Notes: generated from the sequence alone by a model not told the origin. Shown: positions 17,692 to 27,055, numbered from the stretch's first letter. The stretch: DNA of 64,000 bases from Pseudomonadales bacterium (GCA_024234735.1 JACKNV010000001.1:372001-436000), one strand, 5' to 3'. Translations and numbers: made by a program.

Positions 17692-18042
17692 ATGTCAGGT
17701 TTTCCACCTTGCCCCCAATGCCAGTCGACGTTTACCTATGCAGATCGCGACCTGCTGGTGTGCCCTGAATGCGGTCACGAGTGGCACCTGGACGGCGATG
17801 ATGGCGATGCCGGTGAGCAGCTTGCCAGTGTGAAGGACGCCAACGGTAACGACCTTTTTGCAGGTGACAGCGCCACGCTGATCAAGGACCTGAAAGTGAA
17901 GGGCAGTTCCAGCGTGCTCAAAATCGGCACCAGGATCAAGATAAACCGCATTGTCGAGGGCGACCACAACATCGATTGCCGGGTCGACAAGGCGGGGGAG
18001 ATGATGCTGAAGTCCGAGTTTGTCAAGAAGTCCTCTGCCTGA
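17692..18042 (+). CDS. yjdM: Zinc-ribbon protein YjdM (PhnA family)
   Basis: 116 residues, the normal size. Two Cys pairs form the N-terminal zinc ribbon (CPQCQ at 6-10 and CPECG at 24-28), followed by the conserved KDANGNDLFAGDSATLIKDLKVKG core. Despite the old PhnA name (alkylphosphonate uptake) the family's role is not established. RBS GAGGAAG lies 7 bases upstream of the ATG. Confidence 0.93.
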   Translation: MSGFPPCPQCQSTFTYADRDLLVCPECGHEWHLDGDDGDAGEQLASVKDANGNDLFAGDSATLIKDLKVKGSSSVLKIGTRIKINRIVEGDHNIDCRVDKAGEMMLKSEFVKKSSA

Positions 18043-18154
18043 GTCGGTGACCAACCCGGTAGCCACGGCAAACTTGGGGCGGTTTTTTCATAGGCTTTGA
18101 CAGGCGCTCCGCGCGGCTGCACTATGCCGTAAATATAACTACTGAGAGGCGCTT

Positions 18155-18583
18155 ATGTCTGCACCCGTACTCGCACCGGCGGCGGTGCTTATCCTGTGGT
18201 CGATGGTGGTGTTGTTCTGGATGGCCTTCACCCGTTTTCCAGCCTTCAAGAAGGCCGGTATCGATCTGGCCAATGCACGCGGGGCACGCTATTCGCAGGT
18301 GGAATCCGCCATGCCGGACAAGGTCAACTGGGTATCGCACAATTATACCCATCTGATGGAGCAGCCCACCCTGTTCTATGCGGCAGTGGCGGTGCTGGCC
18401 CTGGCCGGTGACACCTCGGCCGTGAATACCAACCTGGCCTGGGCCTATTGCATCCTGCGGGTGCTCCACAGCCTGTGGCAGGGGCTGGTCAATATGGTGC
18501 CGGTGCGCTTCCTGCTGTTCCTGGCATCCAGCCTGTGCCTGCTGGTGCTCGCCATCAACGCGGTCCGCCTGACAGTGTTGTAG
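18155..18583 (+). CDS. MAPEG-family membrane protein
   Basis: 142 residues with four hydrophobic helices. The sequence shows the MAPEG pattern: a central NYTHLMEQPTLFYAAVAVLAL with the conserved Glu, and AYCILRVLHSLWQ with Arg-x-x-His in the third helix. Family members conjugate glutathione to lipid peroxides or eicosanoid-like substrates, but many bacterial members are uncharacterised. GAGAGG is 9 bases before the ATG. Stand-alone gene. Confidence 0.85.
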   Translation: MSAPVLAPAAVLILWSMVVLFWMAFTRFPAFKKAGIDLANARGARYSQVESAMPDKVNWVSHNYTHLMEQPTLFYAAVAVLALAGDTSAVNTNLAWAYCILRVLHSLWQGLVNMVPVRFLLFLASSLCLLVLAINAVRLTVL

Positions 18584-18710
18584 CCGCCCCGGGTGGCTTG
18601 GCCCGGCTCCCGCAAGTGTCACCTGCACGACAGACTACTGGCGGCGCGCGATTTATTGTGTTGCGTAGCTATACTTCATGTCGCTGGACCGTATCCTGGG
18701 GAGGTGGGTT

Positions 18711-19868
18711 GTGAGTATCTATGATGTCGTACCTGTTACCGTAGGCGATTACCGCCGCCGGGCCCGGCGCCGACTGCCGCGTTTTTTGTTCGATTACCTG
18801 GACGGTGGCGCCAACGATGAGAAGACTGTCGCTGCCAATGAACGGGACTTTGACCGCTTTCGCCTGAGGCAGCGCGTGCTGCGCAATGTCGACGGGGTGA
18901 GTACCGCCAGCGAATTGGCCGGCAAGGCGGTGCGCATGCCGCTGGTGCTGGCGCCGGTGGGCATGGCCGGCATGTATGCCCGGCGCGGCGAGGTGCAGGG
19001 TTCCCGGGCGGCACAGCGCAGTGGCGTGCCTTTTGCCACGTCCACGGTAGGTATTTGCTCGGTGGAGGAGGTCGCGGCCAACGGCAGGGCGCCCTGGTTC
19101 CAACTGTACATGCTGCGCGATCGCGCGCTGGTGGAACGGCTGCTGGGGCGTGCCGAGGCCGCGGGCTGTGACACGCTGCTGTTCACCGTGGACCTGGCAG
19201 TGGCTGGCATGCGCCTGCGGGATTATCGCAATGGCATGCTCGGCGGTGGCCTGCTGGGGAGACTCTCCTATTTCGCCCAGTTGGCGACCAGTCCGCTGTG
19301 GGCCGTGGATGTAGGACTGCGTGGCAAGCCGCACAATTTCGGTAACCTGCGTGATGTCGTGCCCGATCCCGATGACCTGAATGCCTACAAGGCTTTTATC
19401 GATGCCCAATTTGATCCGAGCGTTACTTGGGAGGATATCACCTGGCTGCGCTCCATATGGAAAGGCAGACTGATCATCAAGGGCGTGCTGGAGGTAGACG
19501 ATGCCCGCGCGGCCGTCGATTCCGGCGCGGATGGCATTGTGGTATCCAACCACGGTGGTCGCCAACTGGACGGTGTGGCTTCCAGCATCTGCAAGTTGGG
19601 GGCGATCAGCTCGGCGCTGCGCGGGCAGACCGAAATCCTGCTTGACGGTGGTATCCGCAGTGGCATCGATATGGCCAAAGCGTTGGCGCTGGGAGCGCAG
19701 GGCGTGCTGGTCGGCCGACCCTGGATCTACGCCCTGGCGGTGGGTGGCGAGTCGGCAGTAGTGAGCCTGCTGGACGTGATGCAACGGGAACTCGCCGTGG
19801 CCATGGCGCTGTTGGGGATTCGCAGCGTCGACGATTTCAACGCGGACCTGGTCGAGGAGATGTCGTGA
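18711..19868 (+). CDS. FMN-dependent alpha-hydroxy-acid dehydrogenase (LldD family)
   Basis: 385 residues from the GTG at 18711, which has GGGGAGG 6 bases upstream; an ATG at 18678 is in frame but lacks a site. The glycolate oxidase/LldD fold is clear: PRFLFDYLDGGA, FMN-contact segment APVGMAGM, active-site NHGGRQLDG (His and Arg at about 281 and 284), Lys in IIKGVL near 257, and C-terminal DGGIRSGIDMAKALALGAQGVLVGRP. Candidates are L-lactate, glycolate or mandelate; the substrate is open. The next gene starts in its stop (GTGA), so the two are tightly coupled. Confidence 0.9.
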   Translation: MSIYDVVPVTVGDYRRRARRRLPRFLFDYLDGGANDEKTVAANERDFDRFRLRQRVLRNVDGVSTASELAGKAVRMPLVLAPVGMAGMYARRGEVQGSRAAQRSGVPFATSTVGICSVEEVAANGRAPWFQLYMLRDRALVERLLGRAEAAGCDTLLFTVDLAVAGMRLRDYRNGMLGGGLLGRLSYFAQLATSPLWAVDVGLRGKPHNFGNLRDVVPDPDDLNAYKAFIDAQFDPSVTWEDITWLRSIWKGRLIIKGVLEVDDARAAVDSGADGIVVSNHGGRQLDGVASSICKLGAISSALRGQTEILLDGGIRSGIDMAKALALGAQGVLVGRPWIYALAVGGESAVVSLLDVMQRELAVAMALLGIRSVDDFNADLVEEMS

Positions 19869-20812
19869 GTTCCGACGCCAGGCCCGTCATCGTGTTGTCC
19901 CGGGAACTGCCCGAAGCGTTTTCCGGTGCCCTGCAATCCTTTGCCGAAATTCGTGTCAACAGGTCCCCGGTGAATATGGCGGTGTTCGAAGGTGCCTCGG
20001 TCTACCTGGCGACCGGTGTCGATCCAGTGCCCGCCACCCTGATCGAGCGCATGCCGAGCAGTGTCGGGCTGATAGCCAATATCGCTACTGGCACAGACAA
20101 TATCGATATCGAGGCCGCCAGGGTGCGGGGTATGGCGGTGAGCAATACGCCCGTGGTCGCCGAGGATACTGCCGACCTGGCGTTCGCCCTGATACTGTCC
20201 GCCTGTCGCAAGCTCGGCTATTGCGAGCGCACCTTGCGTGCCGGGCGGTGGGATCTCGGCGCGGGCGCGCTCGGCAACCGGGTACACGGCGCTACCCTGG
20301 GAATCATCGGCCTGGGTGCAATCGGCCAGGCGGTGGCGCGACGGGCGCGGGGGTTCGGCATGGGCATTCTCTATCACGGGCCGGCGCGCAAACCCGAGGC
20401 GGAGCAGGCACTGGGGGCAGCATACTGCCCGCAACTGGCGGACCTGTTGGGGCGCTCCGACATCGTCAGTCTGAACTGCCCCCTCACCGCCGGCAATCGC
20501 CACCTGATGAATCGCGAGACTCTGGCACAGATGAAGCCTGGCGCGGTGCTGGTCAACACGGGGCGTGGCCCCCTGGTCGACGAGCAGGCGCTGGTCGACG
20601 CCCTCGCCGCCGGGCACCTGGGAGGTGCCGGCCTGGATGTCTTCGAATTCGAGCCGAAAGTGCATCCGGGCCTGATGGAGTTCGATAATGTGACCCTGTC
20701 GCCCCATATCGGCAGTGCCACGTCGGCCTGCCGTGCCGACATGGCAGCCCGGGCCATACGGAATATTCGGCATTTTCTCAGCGCGGGCAGGCCGCTTGAT
20801 TCCTGCCTGTGA
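19865..20812 (+). CDS. D-2-hydroxyacid dehydrogenase (glyoxylate/hydroxypyruvate reductase type)
   Basis: 315 residues; GTG start overlaps the preceding stop by four bases. The NAD(P) fold is in GLGAIGQAVARRARGFGM (about residues 148-165), and the catalytic trio is visible: Arg in VNTGRGPLVD, Glu in DVFEFEP and His in SPHIGSAT. It would interconvert a 2-oxo acid and a D-2-hydroxy acid. Coupled to an FMN enzyme that oxidises 2-hydroxy acids, it suggests a route through glyoxylate, hydroxypyruvate or a lactate-like compound, or a stereo-inverting pair; that is inference. Confidence 0.92.
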   Translation: MSSDARPVIVLSRELPEAFSGALQSFAEIRVNRSPVNMAVFEGASVYLATGVDPVPATLIERMPSSVGLIANIATGTDNIDIEAARVRGMAVSNTPVVAEDTADLAFALILSACRKLGYCERTLRAGRWDLGAGALGNRVHGATLGIIGLGAIGQAVARRARGFGMGILYHGPARKPEAEQALGAAYCPQLADLLGRSDIVSLNCPLTAGNRHLMNRETLAQMKPGAVLVNTGRGPLVDEQALVDALAAGHLGGAGLDVFEFEPKVHPGLMEFDNVTLSPHIGSATSACRADMAARAIRNIRHFLSAGRPLDSCL

Positions 20813-20887
20813 AACCTCGTAGCGTCATCGCAAGTCGGAAGATGGTTCAGCCGAGTGTCAGTAACAATAAAAATGGGAAGTCCGATT

Positions 20888-23005
20888 ATGAAGAACAACA
20901 GCCTGCTCGGTGTGTTCCTGCTGTGCTGTCTTACTGGTGTCGCCCTGGCTGCAGAGGTTTCCGGCAAGCGCCTGGCCGCAGCCGACGGCGAGCCAGGCAA
21001 CTGGCTGGCGCACGGTCGTAACTACGGCGAAGAGCGTTACTCACCGCTGCGGGCGATCAATGTCGACACTGTCGACAAGCTGGGCCTCGCCTGGAGTTTC
21101 AAGTATCCGCTGGATCGCGTGGTCGAGGCCACGCCCATCGTCGTCGACGGCGTGCTGTACACCACCGGAGCCTACAGCATGGTATTTGCACTGGATGCCA
21201 GGACCGGCCAATTGTTGTGGGATTATGATCCCCAGGTCTGGCGGGGCTACCAGGGGCGGGGCTGCTGTGACGCTGCCAACCGGGGTGTCGCCGTGTGGGG
21301 CGACAAGGTGTATGTAGGGGTGTACGACGGCCGCCTGGAGGCCCTGGATTCGAAAACGGGTGAACTGGTCTGGTCCGTGAACACCCTGATCGACGCTGAG
21401 CGCAACTACACGATTTCCGGGGCGCCGCGGGTGGTCAACGGCAAGGTTATTATCGGTAACGGCGGCGCCGAGTTTGGCGTGCGCGGCTACATCACGGCCT
21501 ATGACGCCGAAACGGGCAAACAGGCCTGGCGATTCTTTACGGTCCCCGGCGACCCGGCCGCAGGCGATGAGAGCGAAACCATTACCATGATCCGCAAGAC
21601 CTGGTTCGGCGACCAGTACTGGAAGCAGGGTGGCGGTGGTACGGTGTGGGATTCGATGGCCTACGACCCGACTCTCAACCTGCTCTATATCGGCGTCGGT
21701 AATGGCTCTCTTTGGAACTACAAGCTGCGCTCGCAGGCTCGCGGAGACAATCTGTTCGTATCGTCTATCGTCGCCCTCAATCCCGACACCGGCAAGTACG
21801 TGTGGCACTACCAGACCACGCCGGGGGATGCCTGGGATTTCACCGCGACCCAGCACATCATCGTCACCACCCTGGACATCGATGGCAAACCACGCCGGGT
21901 GGTGATGCAGGCGCCTAAAAACGGCTTCTTCTATGTTCTGGATGCCGCCACGGGCGAGTTTGTCTCTGCCGGCAAGTTCGGCGAGGTGACCTGGGCGAAA
22001 GGTATCGATCCGCAGACGGGCAGGCCGATCCTCGACCGCGAGGCGGCCGACTACTGGACGGACTCGGACCCCAAGACTGTATTTCCGGGGTCCCAGGGCG
22101 CTCACAACTGGCCGCCCATGAGTTTCAACCCGCAGACCGGCCTGGTCTATATTCCGCAGCAGGTCACCATGGAGTACTTCGTACCGCTGGAATCGCCCTC
22201 CACGGTGCAGACCGGCGTCCCCAATCTCGGCCTGGAAATTCCCATCGTCCCTGAAACCCTGGAAGGGATTGAAGAGCTAGCGCAAGTTTACCGGGGCAAC
22301 CTGGTCGCCTGGGACCCGGTGCGCCAGGAGGCTCGCTGGAAACAACCCTACGAGCATATCCACAACAGCGGCACCCTGAGTACCGCTGGTAACCTGGTGT
22401 TCCAGGGTACTGCCGACGGACGGGTTGTGGCCTATGCCGCCGACAGCGGCAAACGGCTGTGGGAGCGGTCGGTATCCAGTGGGGTGGTCGCCGGCCCGAT
22501 GACCTATGCCGTGGATGGCGAGCAGTACCTGGCCTTCAACGTGGGTTGGGGTGGTGCCTTTCCCATCACGTTCGGCGCGCTCGCCTATCGCACCGGGGTT
22601 GTGCCGGATTCGCGGCTGTACGTATTCAAGCTCGGCGGCAAGGCGCCGATGCCGCCGGTCAGGCGGCGCGAACTGCAGCCGCCATCGCCCCCGCCGGTCA
22701 CGGCGGACGCCGCGGCCCTGGCTGAGGGCAAGTCACTGTACAACAACCACTGCGGGGTGTGCCACGGCCTTTCGGCCCTGGGCTCGGATATCATTCCCGA
22801 CCTGCGCTACCTCGCCCCCAGACAGCACGAGGAGTTCCTGCCCATCGTCTTCGGCGCGCGTTCCCACAAGGGAATGCCGCCGTTTGGCGCGATACTCGAG
22901 CCCGCCCAGGTGGAGCAAGTACACCAGTACATCATCAGCCGCAGCCATGACTGGCGGCAGGAACTACTTAAACGCAGTACTCAGCGGGAGCAGGCGACCA
23001 GGTGA
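20888..23005 (+). CDS. PQQ-dependent quinohemoprotein alcohol dehydrogenase
   Basis: 705 residues from the ATG at 20888 (GGGAAG upstream); residues 1-22 are a signal peptide ending ALA, so the enzyme is periplasmic. The eight-bladed propeller domain carries the vicinal Cys-Cys (GRGCCDAANRG, near 126) that faces PQQ, and PGDAWDFTATQH with the catalytic Asp; the position two residues on is Thr, not Asp, which argues for a calcium rather than a lanthanide enzyme. A C-terminal cytochrome c domain has CGVCH at 622-626 and an axial Met in KGMPPFG. It oxidises alcohols and passes electrons to heme c. No PQQ-synthesis genes are in the window. Confidence 0.94.
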   Translation: MKNNSLLGVFLLCCLTGVALAAEVSGKRLAAADGEPGNWLAHGRNYGEERYSPLRAINVDTVDKLGLAWSFKYPLDRVVEATPIVVDGVLYTTGAYSMVFALDARTGQLLWDYDPQVWRGYQGRGCCDAANRGVAVWGDKVYVGVYDGRLEALDSKTGELVWSVNTLIDAERNYTISGAPRVVNGKVIIGNGGAEFGVRGYITAYDAETGKQAWRFFTVPGDPAAGDESETITMIRKTWFGDQYWKQGGGGTVWDSMAYDPTLNLLYIGVGNGSLWNYKLRSQARGDNLFVSSIVALNPDTGKYVWHYQTTPGDAWDFTATQHIIVTTLDIDGKPRRVVMQAPKNGFFYVLDAATGEFVSAGKFGEVTWAKGIDPQTGRPILDREAADYWTDSDPKTVFPGSQGAHNWPPMSFNPQTGLVYIPQQVTMEYFVPLESPSTVQTGVPNLGLEIPIVPETLEGIEELAQVYRGNLVAWDPVRQEARWKQPYEHIHNSGTLSTAGNLVFQGTADGRVVAYAADSGKRLWERSVSSGVVAGPMTYAVDGEQYLAFNVGWGGAFPITFGALAYRTGVVPDSRLYVFKLGGKAPMPPVRRRELQPPSPPPVTADAAALAEGKSLYNNHCGVCHGLSALGSDIIPDLRYLAPRQHEEFLPIVFGARSHKGMPPFGAILEPAQVEQVHQYIISRSHDWRQELLKRSTQREQATR

Positions 23006-23140
23006 AAAGCGCATACCAGCAGCTGTTCTTTTGCGCCGCAGGGTTGCCGTCGGCGCTCGGGAATCGCGCTTGTAGTTGTGTGTTATAGTCGCTGTCCTGG
23101 CGCACTGTTGTTGCCTATCGATGGCCCCCGGGAGCAGATA

Positions 23141-23860
23141 ATGAAAACTATCCCGCACATGCACGATTTCTTCAGCGATCTCCCGGAACCGATACAGGTG
23201 GAAATCGAGCGCCGTTCCAGGCAGCGAAAAGTGTGCAAGGACGAGGCGGTCTACCGTCAGGGTGATACGCCCCATGAGATGTACCAGTTGCTCTCCGGCG
23301 GGGTCAAGCTGTGCAATTACACGCTCGACGGGCGAGAATTTGTATCTGCCGAGTTTCGCCCGGGGGATTGCCTGGGGGAGATGGGCCTCATCGACGGCCT
23401 GCCCAGGGTCAGTCACGCCATCGCCACGGCAGACAGTGAGTTGCGGGCCCTGCGCAGGGAGGACTTCAGCCACTTGCTGGCGACCTATCCACAGTTCTCC
23501 CAGAAACTGCTGTTGGCCTTGTGTCGCAGACTGCGCCTGGCCTATGGGTTGAACGCCGAGGCAAGTGGCCTCTCCCTGCAGCAGCGCCTGGCCCTGCAGC
23601 TGTACCGCCTGGGGCAGAGCCACGGCAAACGGGACGACAACGGAGGGCTATACATTGGGCTTTCCCAGGAGCAACTGGGCAGAATGCTGGGGGCGTCCCG
23701 GCAGTCCATCAACAAGGAACTCAGGGTATTGATGGCAGAAGGCTGCGTCGAGTTGCGCTACGGCAAGATCTATCTCAAAAACCTGCAGACCCTGTGTGAA
23801 CAGTACGAGCGCATGCTCGGTGCGGAACAGATCGCGGCGGCCTACGAAAGCATCACGTGA
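23141..23860 (+). CDS. Crp/Fnr-family transcriptional regulator
   Basis: 239 residues from the ATG at 23141 (GGGAG upstream). An N-terminal cyclic-nucleotide-type sensor domain (GDTPHEMYQLLSGGVKL, FRPGDCLGEMGLIDGLPR) precedes a C-terminal winged helix (GLSQEQLGRMLGASRQSINKELRVL). There is no N-terminal Cys cluster for an iron-sulfur centre, so it is not an FNR oxygen sensor; cyclic nucleotide or another ligand is possible. It lies between the alcohol dehydrogenase and an SDR on the same strand and may regulate this oxidation block. Confidence 0.9.
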   Translation: MKTIPHMHDFFSDLPEPIQVEIERRSRQRKVCKDEAVYRQGDTPHEMYQLLSGGVKLCNYTLDGREFVSAEFRPGDCLGEMGLIDGLPRVSHAIATADSELRALRREDFSHLLATYPQFSQKLLLALCRRLRLAYGLNAEASGLSLQQRLALQLYRLGQSHGKRDDNGGLYIGLSQEQLGRMLGASRQSINKELRVLMAEGCVELRYGKIYLKNLQTLCEQYERMLGAEQIAAAYESIT

Positions 23861-23956
23861 CGGGTACTCACATGGCCGGCCGGGGCGATGAAACCGGGCT
23901 GGTCCGCCGCCGGTTATCGCGTTACTGTACGCCCTGTTCCACAAGGAGAAAACAGC

Positions 23957-24727
23957 ATGCGCCTGATCGATAAAGTTGCACTCGTTACCGGTGCCGGAAA
24001 CGGCATTGGCGCGGCCACCGCCACGCGCTTTGCCGAGGAGGGCGCGCTGGTAATCGTGACGGATATCAATCCGGAAAGTGCCCAGACGGTCGCCGCACAG
24101 ATCAATGCCAGTGGCGGGCGCACCGAGGCGCATGCCCAGGACGTCACCGATGAAGCGTTATGGGATCGCCTGGTTGCCGGGGTCGTGGCCACCCACGGCC
24201 ACCTGGACATACTGGTGAACAACGCCGGCATCGCCATCACCGCCAACGTCGAAAACACCAGTCTGGAAGACTGGCGCAGAACCCAGGCTGTCAACGGCGA
24301 AAGCGTCTTTCTGGGAACCCGCGCCGCCGTGAAAGTTATGCAGGAGCGGGGTGGCTCGATCATCAATATTTCCTCTATCGAGGGTATTGTCGGCGAGCCC
24401 GATGCCACCGCCTATAACTACAGCAAGGGCGGGGTGCGTATCTTTACCAAGTCCGCGGCACTGCACTGCGCCCGGCAGGGGTATCCCGTTCGCGTGAATT
24501 CCGTACACCCGGGTTTCATTCTCACCAACATGGTGGAGGCGGGGATTGCCGCCCTGCCCGAGGGCCAGGCGCAGGAGATGTATGAACGCCTGCTCGGGGA
24601 GATACCCATGGGCGCTATGGGCGAGCCGCTGGACATCGCCAACGGCTGCCTGTTCCTTGCCTCAGACGAGTCCAGGTATATGACCGGCTCGGAACTCGTT
24701 ATCGACGGCGGCTACACCTGCCATTGA
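23957..24727 (+). CDS. SDR-family oxidoreductase (3-hydroxyacid/steroid dehydrogenase-like)
   Basis: 256 residues from the ATG at 23957, with AAGGAGA 9 bases upstream. Classical SDR throughout: GAGNGIG at about 12-18, NNAG, catalytic Ser in INISSIEG, YxxxK in YNYSKGG, and C-terminal IDGGYTCH. The overall shape resembles cyclopentanol or 3-alpha/20-beta hydroxysteroid dehydrogenases. It closes the 18.7-24.7 kb oxidation block and is convergent with the second TonB receptor gene 25 bases away. Confidence 0.92.
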   Translation: MRLIDKVALVTGAGNGIGAATATRFAEEGALVIVTDINPESAQTVAAQINASGGRTEAHAQDVTDEALWDRLVAGVVATHGHLDILVNNAGIAITANVENTSLEDWRRTQAVNGESVFLGTRAAVKVMQERGGSIINISSIEGIVGEPDATAYNYSKGGVRIFTKSAALHCARQGYPVRVNSVHPGFILTNMVEAGIAALPEGQAQEMYERLLGEIPMGAMGEPLDIANGCLFLASDESRYMTGSELVIDGGYTCH

Positions 24728-24752
24728 TATACCTGGCATTGAGTAGCGCCGA

Positions 24753-26828
24753 TCAGAACGCGTAACTCACATAGCCGCGCACGGTACGCGGCTCGAGTAC
24801 ATGAAAGTGTACGTCCTCCACGCCGCCGCTGGGTTCACCCGGCAGGCGGGAGGCGTAGAAATAATCGATATCGTGGTCCTTGCTGTCCAGCAGGTTGAGC
24901 ACGTCGACTTTGAACGTCCAGCGCGGCAGGCGGTAACCGAGCCGCAGGTTGACCACGGTGCTGTCCTCGGATTTGACGCTGCCATCCTCAAGCAGCGGTC
25001 GCTCGCTGAAGTAGCGCAGCCGCAGGCTGCCGAACCAGCCACTGGCCAGGTCGGCGCTGATGCCGGTCTGCAGGACTTTTTCCACGGAGCCGGGGATCTG
25101 GTTGCCTTCCGGCGCCGAGTCGGTGAACTTTGCGTCCGTGTAGGCGTATTCCAGGTCCAGCGTCCACTCGTCGGCAAACTGATAGTATGCAGTGACCTCC
25201 ACGCCCTGGCGCTCGGACTTGCGCGAGGCTTCAGTGGTGCCTGCATCGCCGACAAACAGCAGCTCGCTGTCCAGCTTTAGCGACCACAGTGCAATCGAGG
25301 TGTTGAGCCGCTCGTGCAGAAAACCGCGCAGCCCCAGCTCGTAGCCCAGGGAGTCTACCAGTGGGTCTACCGGATCGATGGCAGTGCCGTCAATCGGATC
25401 GACCGCTGCGGTGGTGCCGCGGGCGTCGTTGGAATGCAGGCCCTGGCCCGCCGAGGCATAGGTTTCCCACTGGTCGCTGAAATTGTAGATAAGGCTGCCT
25501 TTGAGAGCCAGTCTGTCGGCGTGCTGCTGGCCGCTGTTGGGGGTCAGGTCGACGCCGTAGATATTCTCGTCAATACGGCTGTTCACGTCGAAATCGAAGT
25601 AGTCGTAGCGCGCCCCCAGTACGCTGCGCAGTTGTGGCGTCCAGTGCACCTGGTTTTCGGCGTAAACACCCGTGCTCCACTCCTCCACTTTATCGCTGCG
25701 AATAGTCCCCAGCCGCTGGCGCCCGCTGGTCTTGTACAGGCCGACTTCGGGTATGTCGTCATAACGCAGCTCGACACCCAGCAGATTCACCATGTCCATG
25801 CCCATCAGGGTTCCGGCCACGCGGTAGTTGGCCCTGCCGCCGTAGAGCCAGCGCTGGTCTTTTTGCTCGAACTCGTCACCGTTTTCCTCGTCGTCCAGGT
25901 AGTAGGTGAAGTTCGACCACAGTTTCAGCCGGTAGCGGACCGCGTAGAGCCAGGTGTCCCAGTTGCCATCTTGCCAACTGGCGGAGAGGCTGTAGCGGCT
26001 GGATTCGCCCCCGACGTGGTCGTCGACTGAGCCCAGTTCGTCGATCAGGCCTTCATCTACCGCCCGCTGGGGAATCTGGTCCGGGCTGTTCCAGTGGTTG
26101 TCATAGGCCATGGCGGTCACTGTCGCCTCGCCACCGGCGACGTCCCAGCCGTACTTGAGCAGCCCGTTGTACTTGCGCGTGTCCTCCTTGATGTCGCTCC
26201 AGGGGCCGTCGTAACTGTTGTATTCCAGCGCCGTGGAGGCGGTGCCCGGCCCCATGTCCAGACTGCCCAGAAGCAGTGCTCGATAGTAGTTGTCCTCACC
26301 GGCACCCACCTGGACGAGGTTGTCGTCGAAACGGTTCATGGTGACCATGGCGGCACTGCCGGCACTGCTGAAATCGCTGACCTCGGCATGATAGGGGCCT
26401 TTCCGGTAAGCCAGGGTGCCGATGGTTTCGGGGATCACGAAGTTGAGGTCGGTGTAGCCCTGGCCGTGGCCATGGGTGCGCATGTTGACTGGCATGCCGT
26501 CCACGTAGGTGGCGAAATCGGTGCCGTGATCCAGGTTGAAGCCCCGCAGGAAGTACTGGTTGGCCTTGCCTGTGCCGCTGTGCTGGGTCACCACCATGCC
26601 GGGCACCAGTTCCAGCACATCCCCGGTGCGCAGAATGGGGCGCAGTTCGATCTCCTCCTGGCTGACCAGGCCCTCGGAGGCACTGGTGGCCTCGCCGACC
26701 AGGTTCAAGCTGCGTCCGGTGACCTCGATTTCTTCCAGCGTCGGTTGCTCCTGGGCTTGGGCGAGCACTGGCGCCCCCAGTAACGGCGCCGCCAGCAGCA
26801 GCGGCGTCAGGTACGGTGTGGGTGACAT
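24753..26828 (-). CDS. TonB-dependent receptor
   Basis: 691 residues from the ATG at 26828 (AAGGA upstream). Signal peptide ending AQA, a TonB-box-like stretch (LEEIEVTGRSL), a plug with QYFLRGFNLDHGTDF and a His-rich loop HGHGQGYTDLNF near 125-135, then a barrel ending in Phe (VSYAF). The loop and the following ETIGTLAYRKGPYHAEVSDFSSAG segment define a receptor group of unknown ligand; the His pair could bind metal, which is speculation. No Fur box is visible upstream. It is divergent from a BlaI-like repressor across a 241-base spacer with a long-arm inverted repeat. Confidence 0.92.
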   Translation of the reverse strand: MSPTPYLTPLLLAAPLLGAPVLAQAQEQPTLEEIEVTGRSLNLVGEATSASEGLVSQEEIELRPILRTGDVLELVPGMVVTQHSGTGKANQYFLRGFNLDHGTDFATYVDGMPVNMRTHGHGQGYTDLNFVIPETIGTLAYRKGPYHAEVSDFSSAGSAAMVTMNRFDDNLVQVGAGEDNYYRALLLGSLDMGPGTASTALEYNSYDGPWSDIKEDTRKYNGLLKYGWDVAGGEATVTAMAYDNHWNSPDQIPQRAVDEGLIDELGSVDDHVGGESSRYSLSASWQDGNWDTWLYAVRYRLKLWSNFTYYLDDEENGDEFEQKDQRWLYGGRANYRVAGTLMGMDMVNLLGVELRYDDIPEVGLYKTSGRQRLGTIRSDKVEEWSTGVYAENQVHWTPQLRSVLGARYDYFDFDVNSRIDENIYGVDLTPNSGQQHADRLALKGSLIYNFSDQWETYASAGQGLHSNDARGTTAAVDPIDGTAIDPVDPLVDSLGYELGLRGFLHERLNTSIALWSLKLDSELLFVGDAGTTEASRKSERQGVEVTAYYQFADEWTLDLEYAYTDAKFTDSAPEGNQIPGSVEKVLQTGISADLASGWFGSLRLRYFSERPLLEDGSVKSEDSTVVNLRLGYRLPRWTFKVDVLNLLDSKDHDIDYFYASRLPGEPSGGVEDVHFHVLEPRTVRGYVSYAF

Positions 26829-26898
26829 GTATGGAATAATCCTTGTATTGGGCGAGCGTGATCCAGGGCTCGGTATCACCTATTGACTCGTGCTGTTA

Positions 26899-26958
26899 TT
26901 GCGATATGTTGGGCCACCATTTGGCCGGGAGATTAATCGGTCAGGACCCATATCGCAA
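26899..26958. promoter_or_regulatory. Perfect 10-bp inverted repeat between TonB receptor and BlaI-like gene
   Basis: TTGCGATATG at 26899-26908 and CATATCGCAA at 26949-26958 are exact reverse complements separated by 40 bases. They lie 70-130 bases upstream of the TonB receptor start in the shared spacer. Two half-operators bridged by a dimer of dimers would fit; the distance is long for a simple hairpin. Confidence 0.55.
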
Positions 26959-27034
26959 ATAAAATATGAAATAAAAACAGTATGTTGCAAAATATTTATA
27001 GAATATGGATTAGGTTTTGGCGGGTCTGCGCAAC

Positions 27035-27055
27035 ACCGATCGGCAATCGGTTTTT
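27035..27055 (+). terminator. Small intrinsic-terminator-like hairpin just before the BlaI-like start
   Basis: ACCGAT (27035-27040), loop CGGCA, ATCGGT (27046-27051), then a five-T run. It ends 14 bases before the GTG start at 27070, so it may attenuate transcription into the regulator rather than end a gene. The stem is only six pairs, so it could be fortuitous. Confidence 0.35.

Noticed and set aside
18050..18088. Intrinsic terminator after yjdM (T-run at 18083-18088).
   Set aside because: A T-run is there, but the preceding bases do not form a convincing continuous stem.
20888..23005. Lanthanide-dependent (XoxF-like) alcohol dehydrogenase.
   Set aside because: The extra Asp needed for lanthanide binding is replaced by Thr in PGDAWDFTATQH, and a C-terminal heme domain is present, so a calcium-type quinohemoprotein is favoured.
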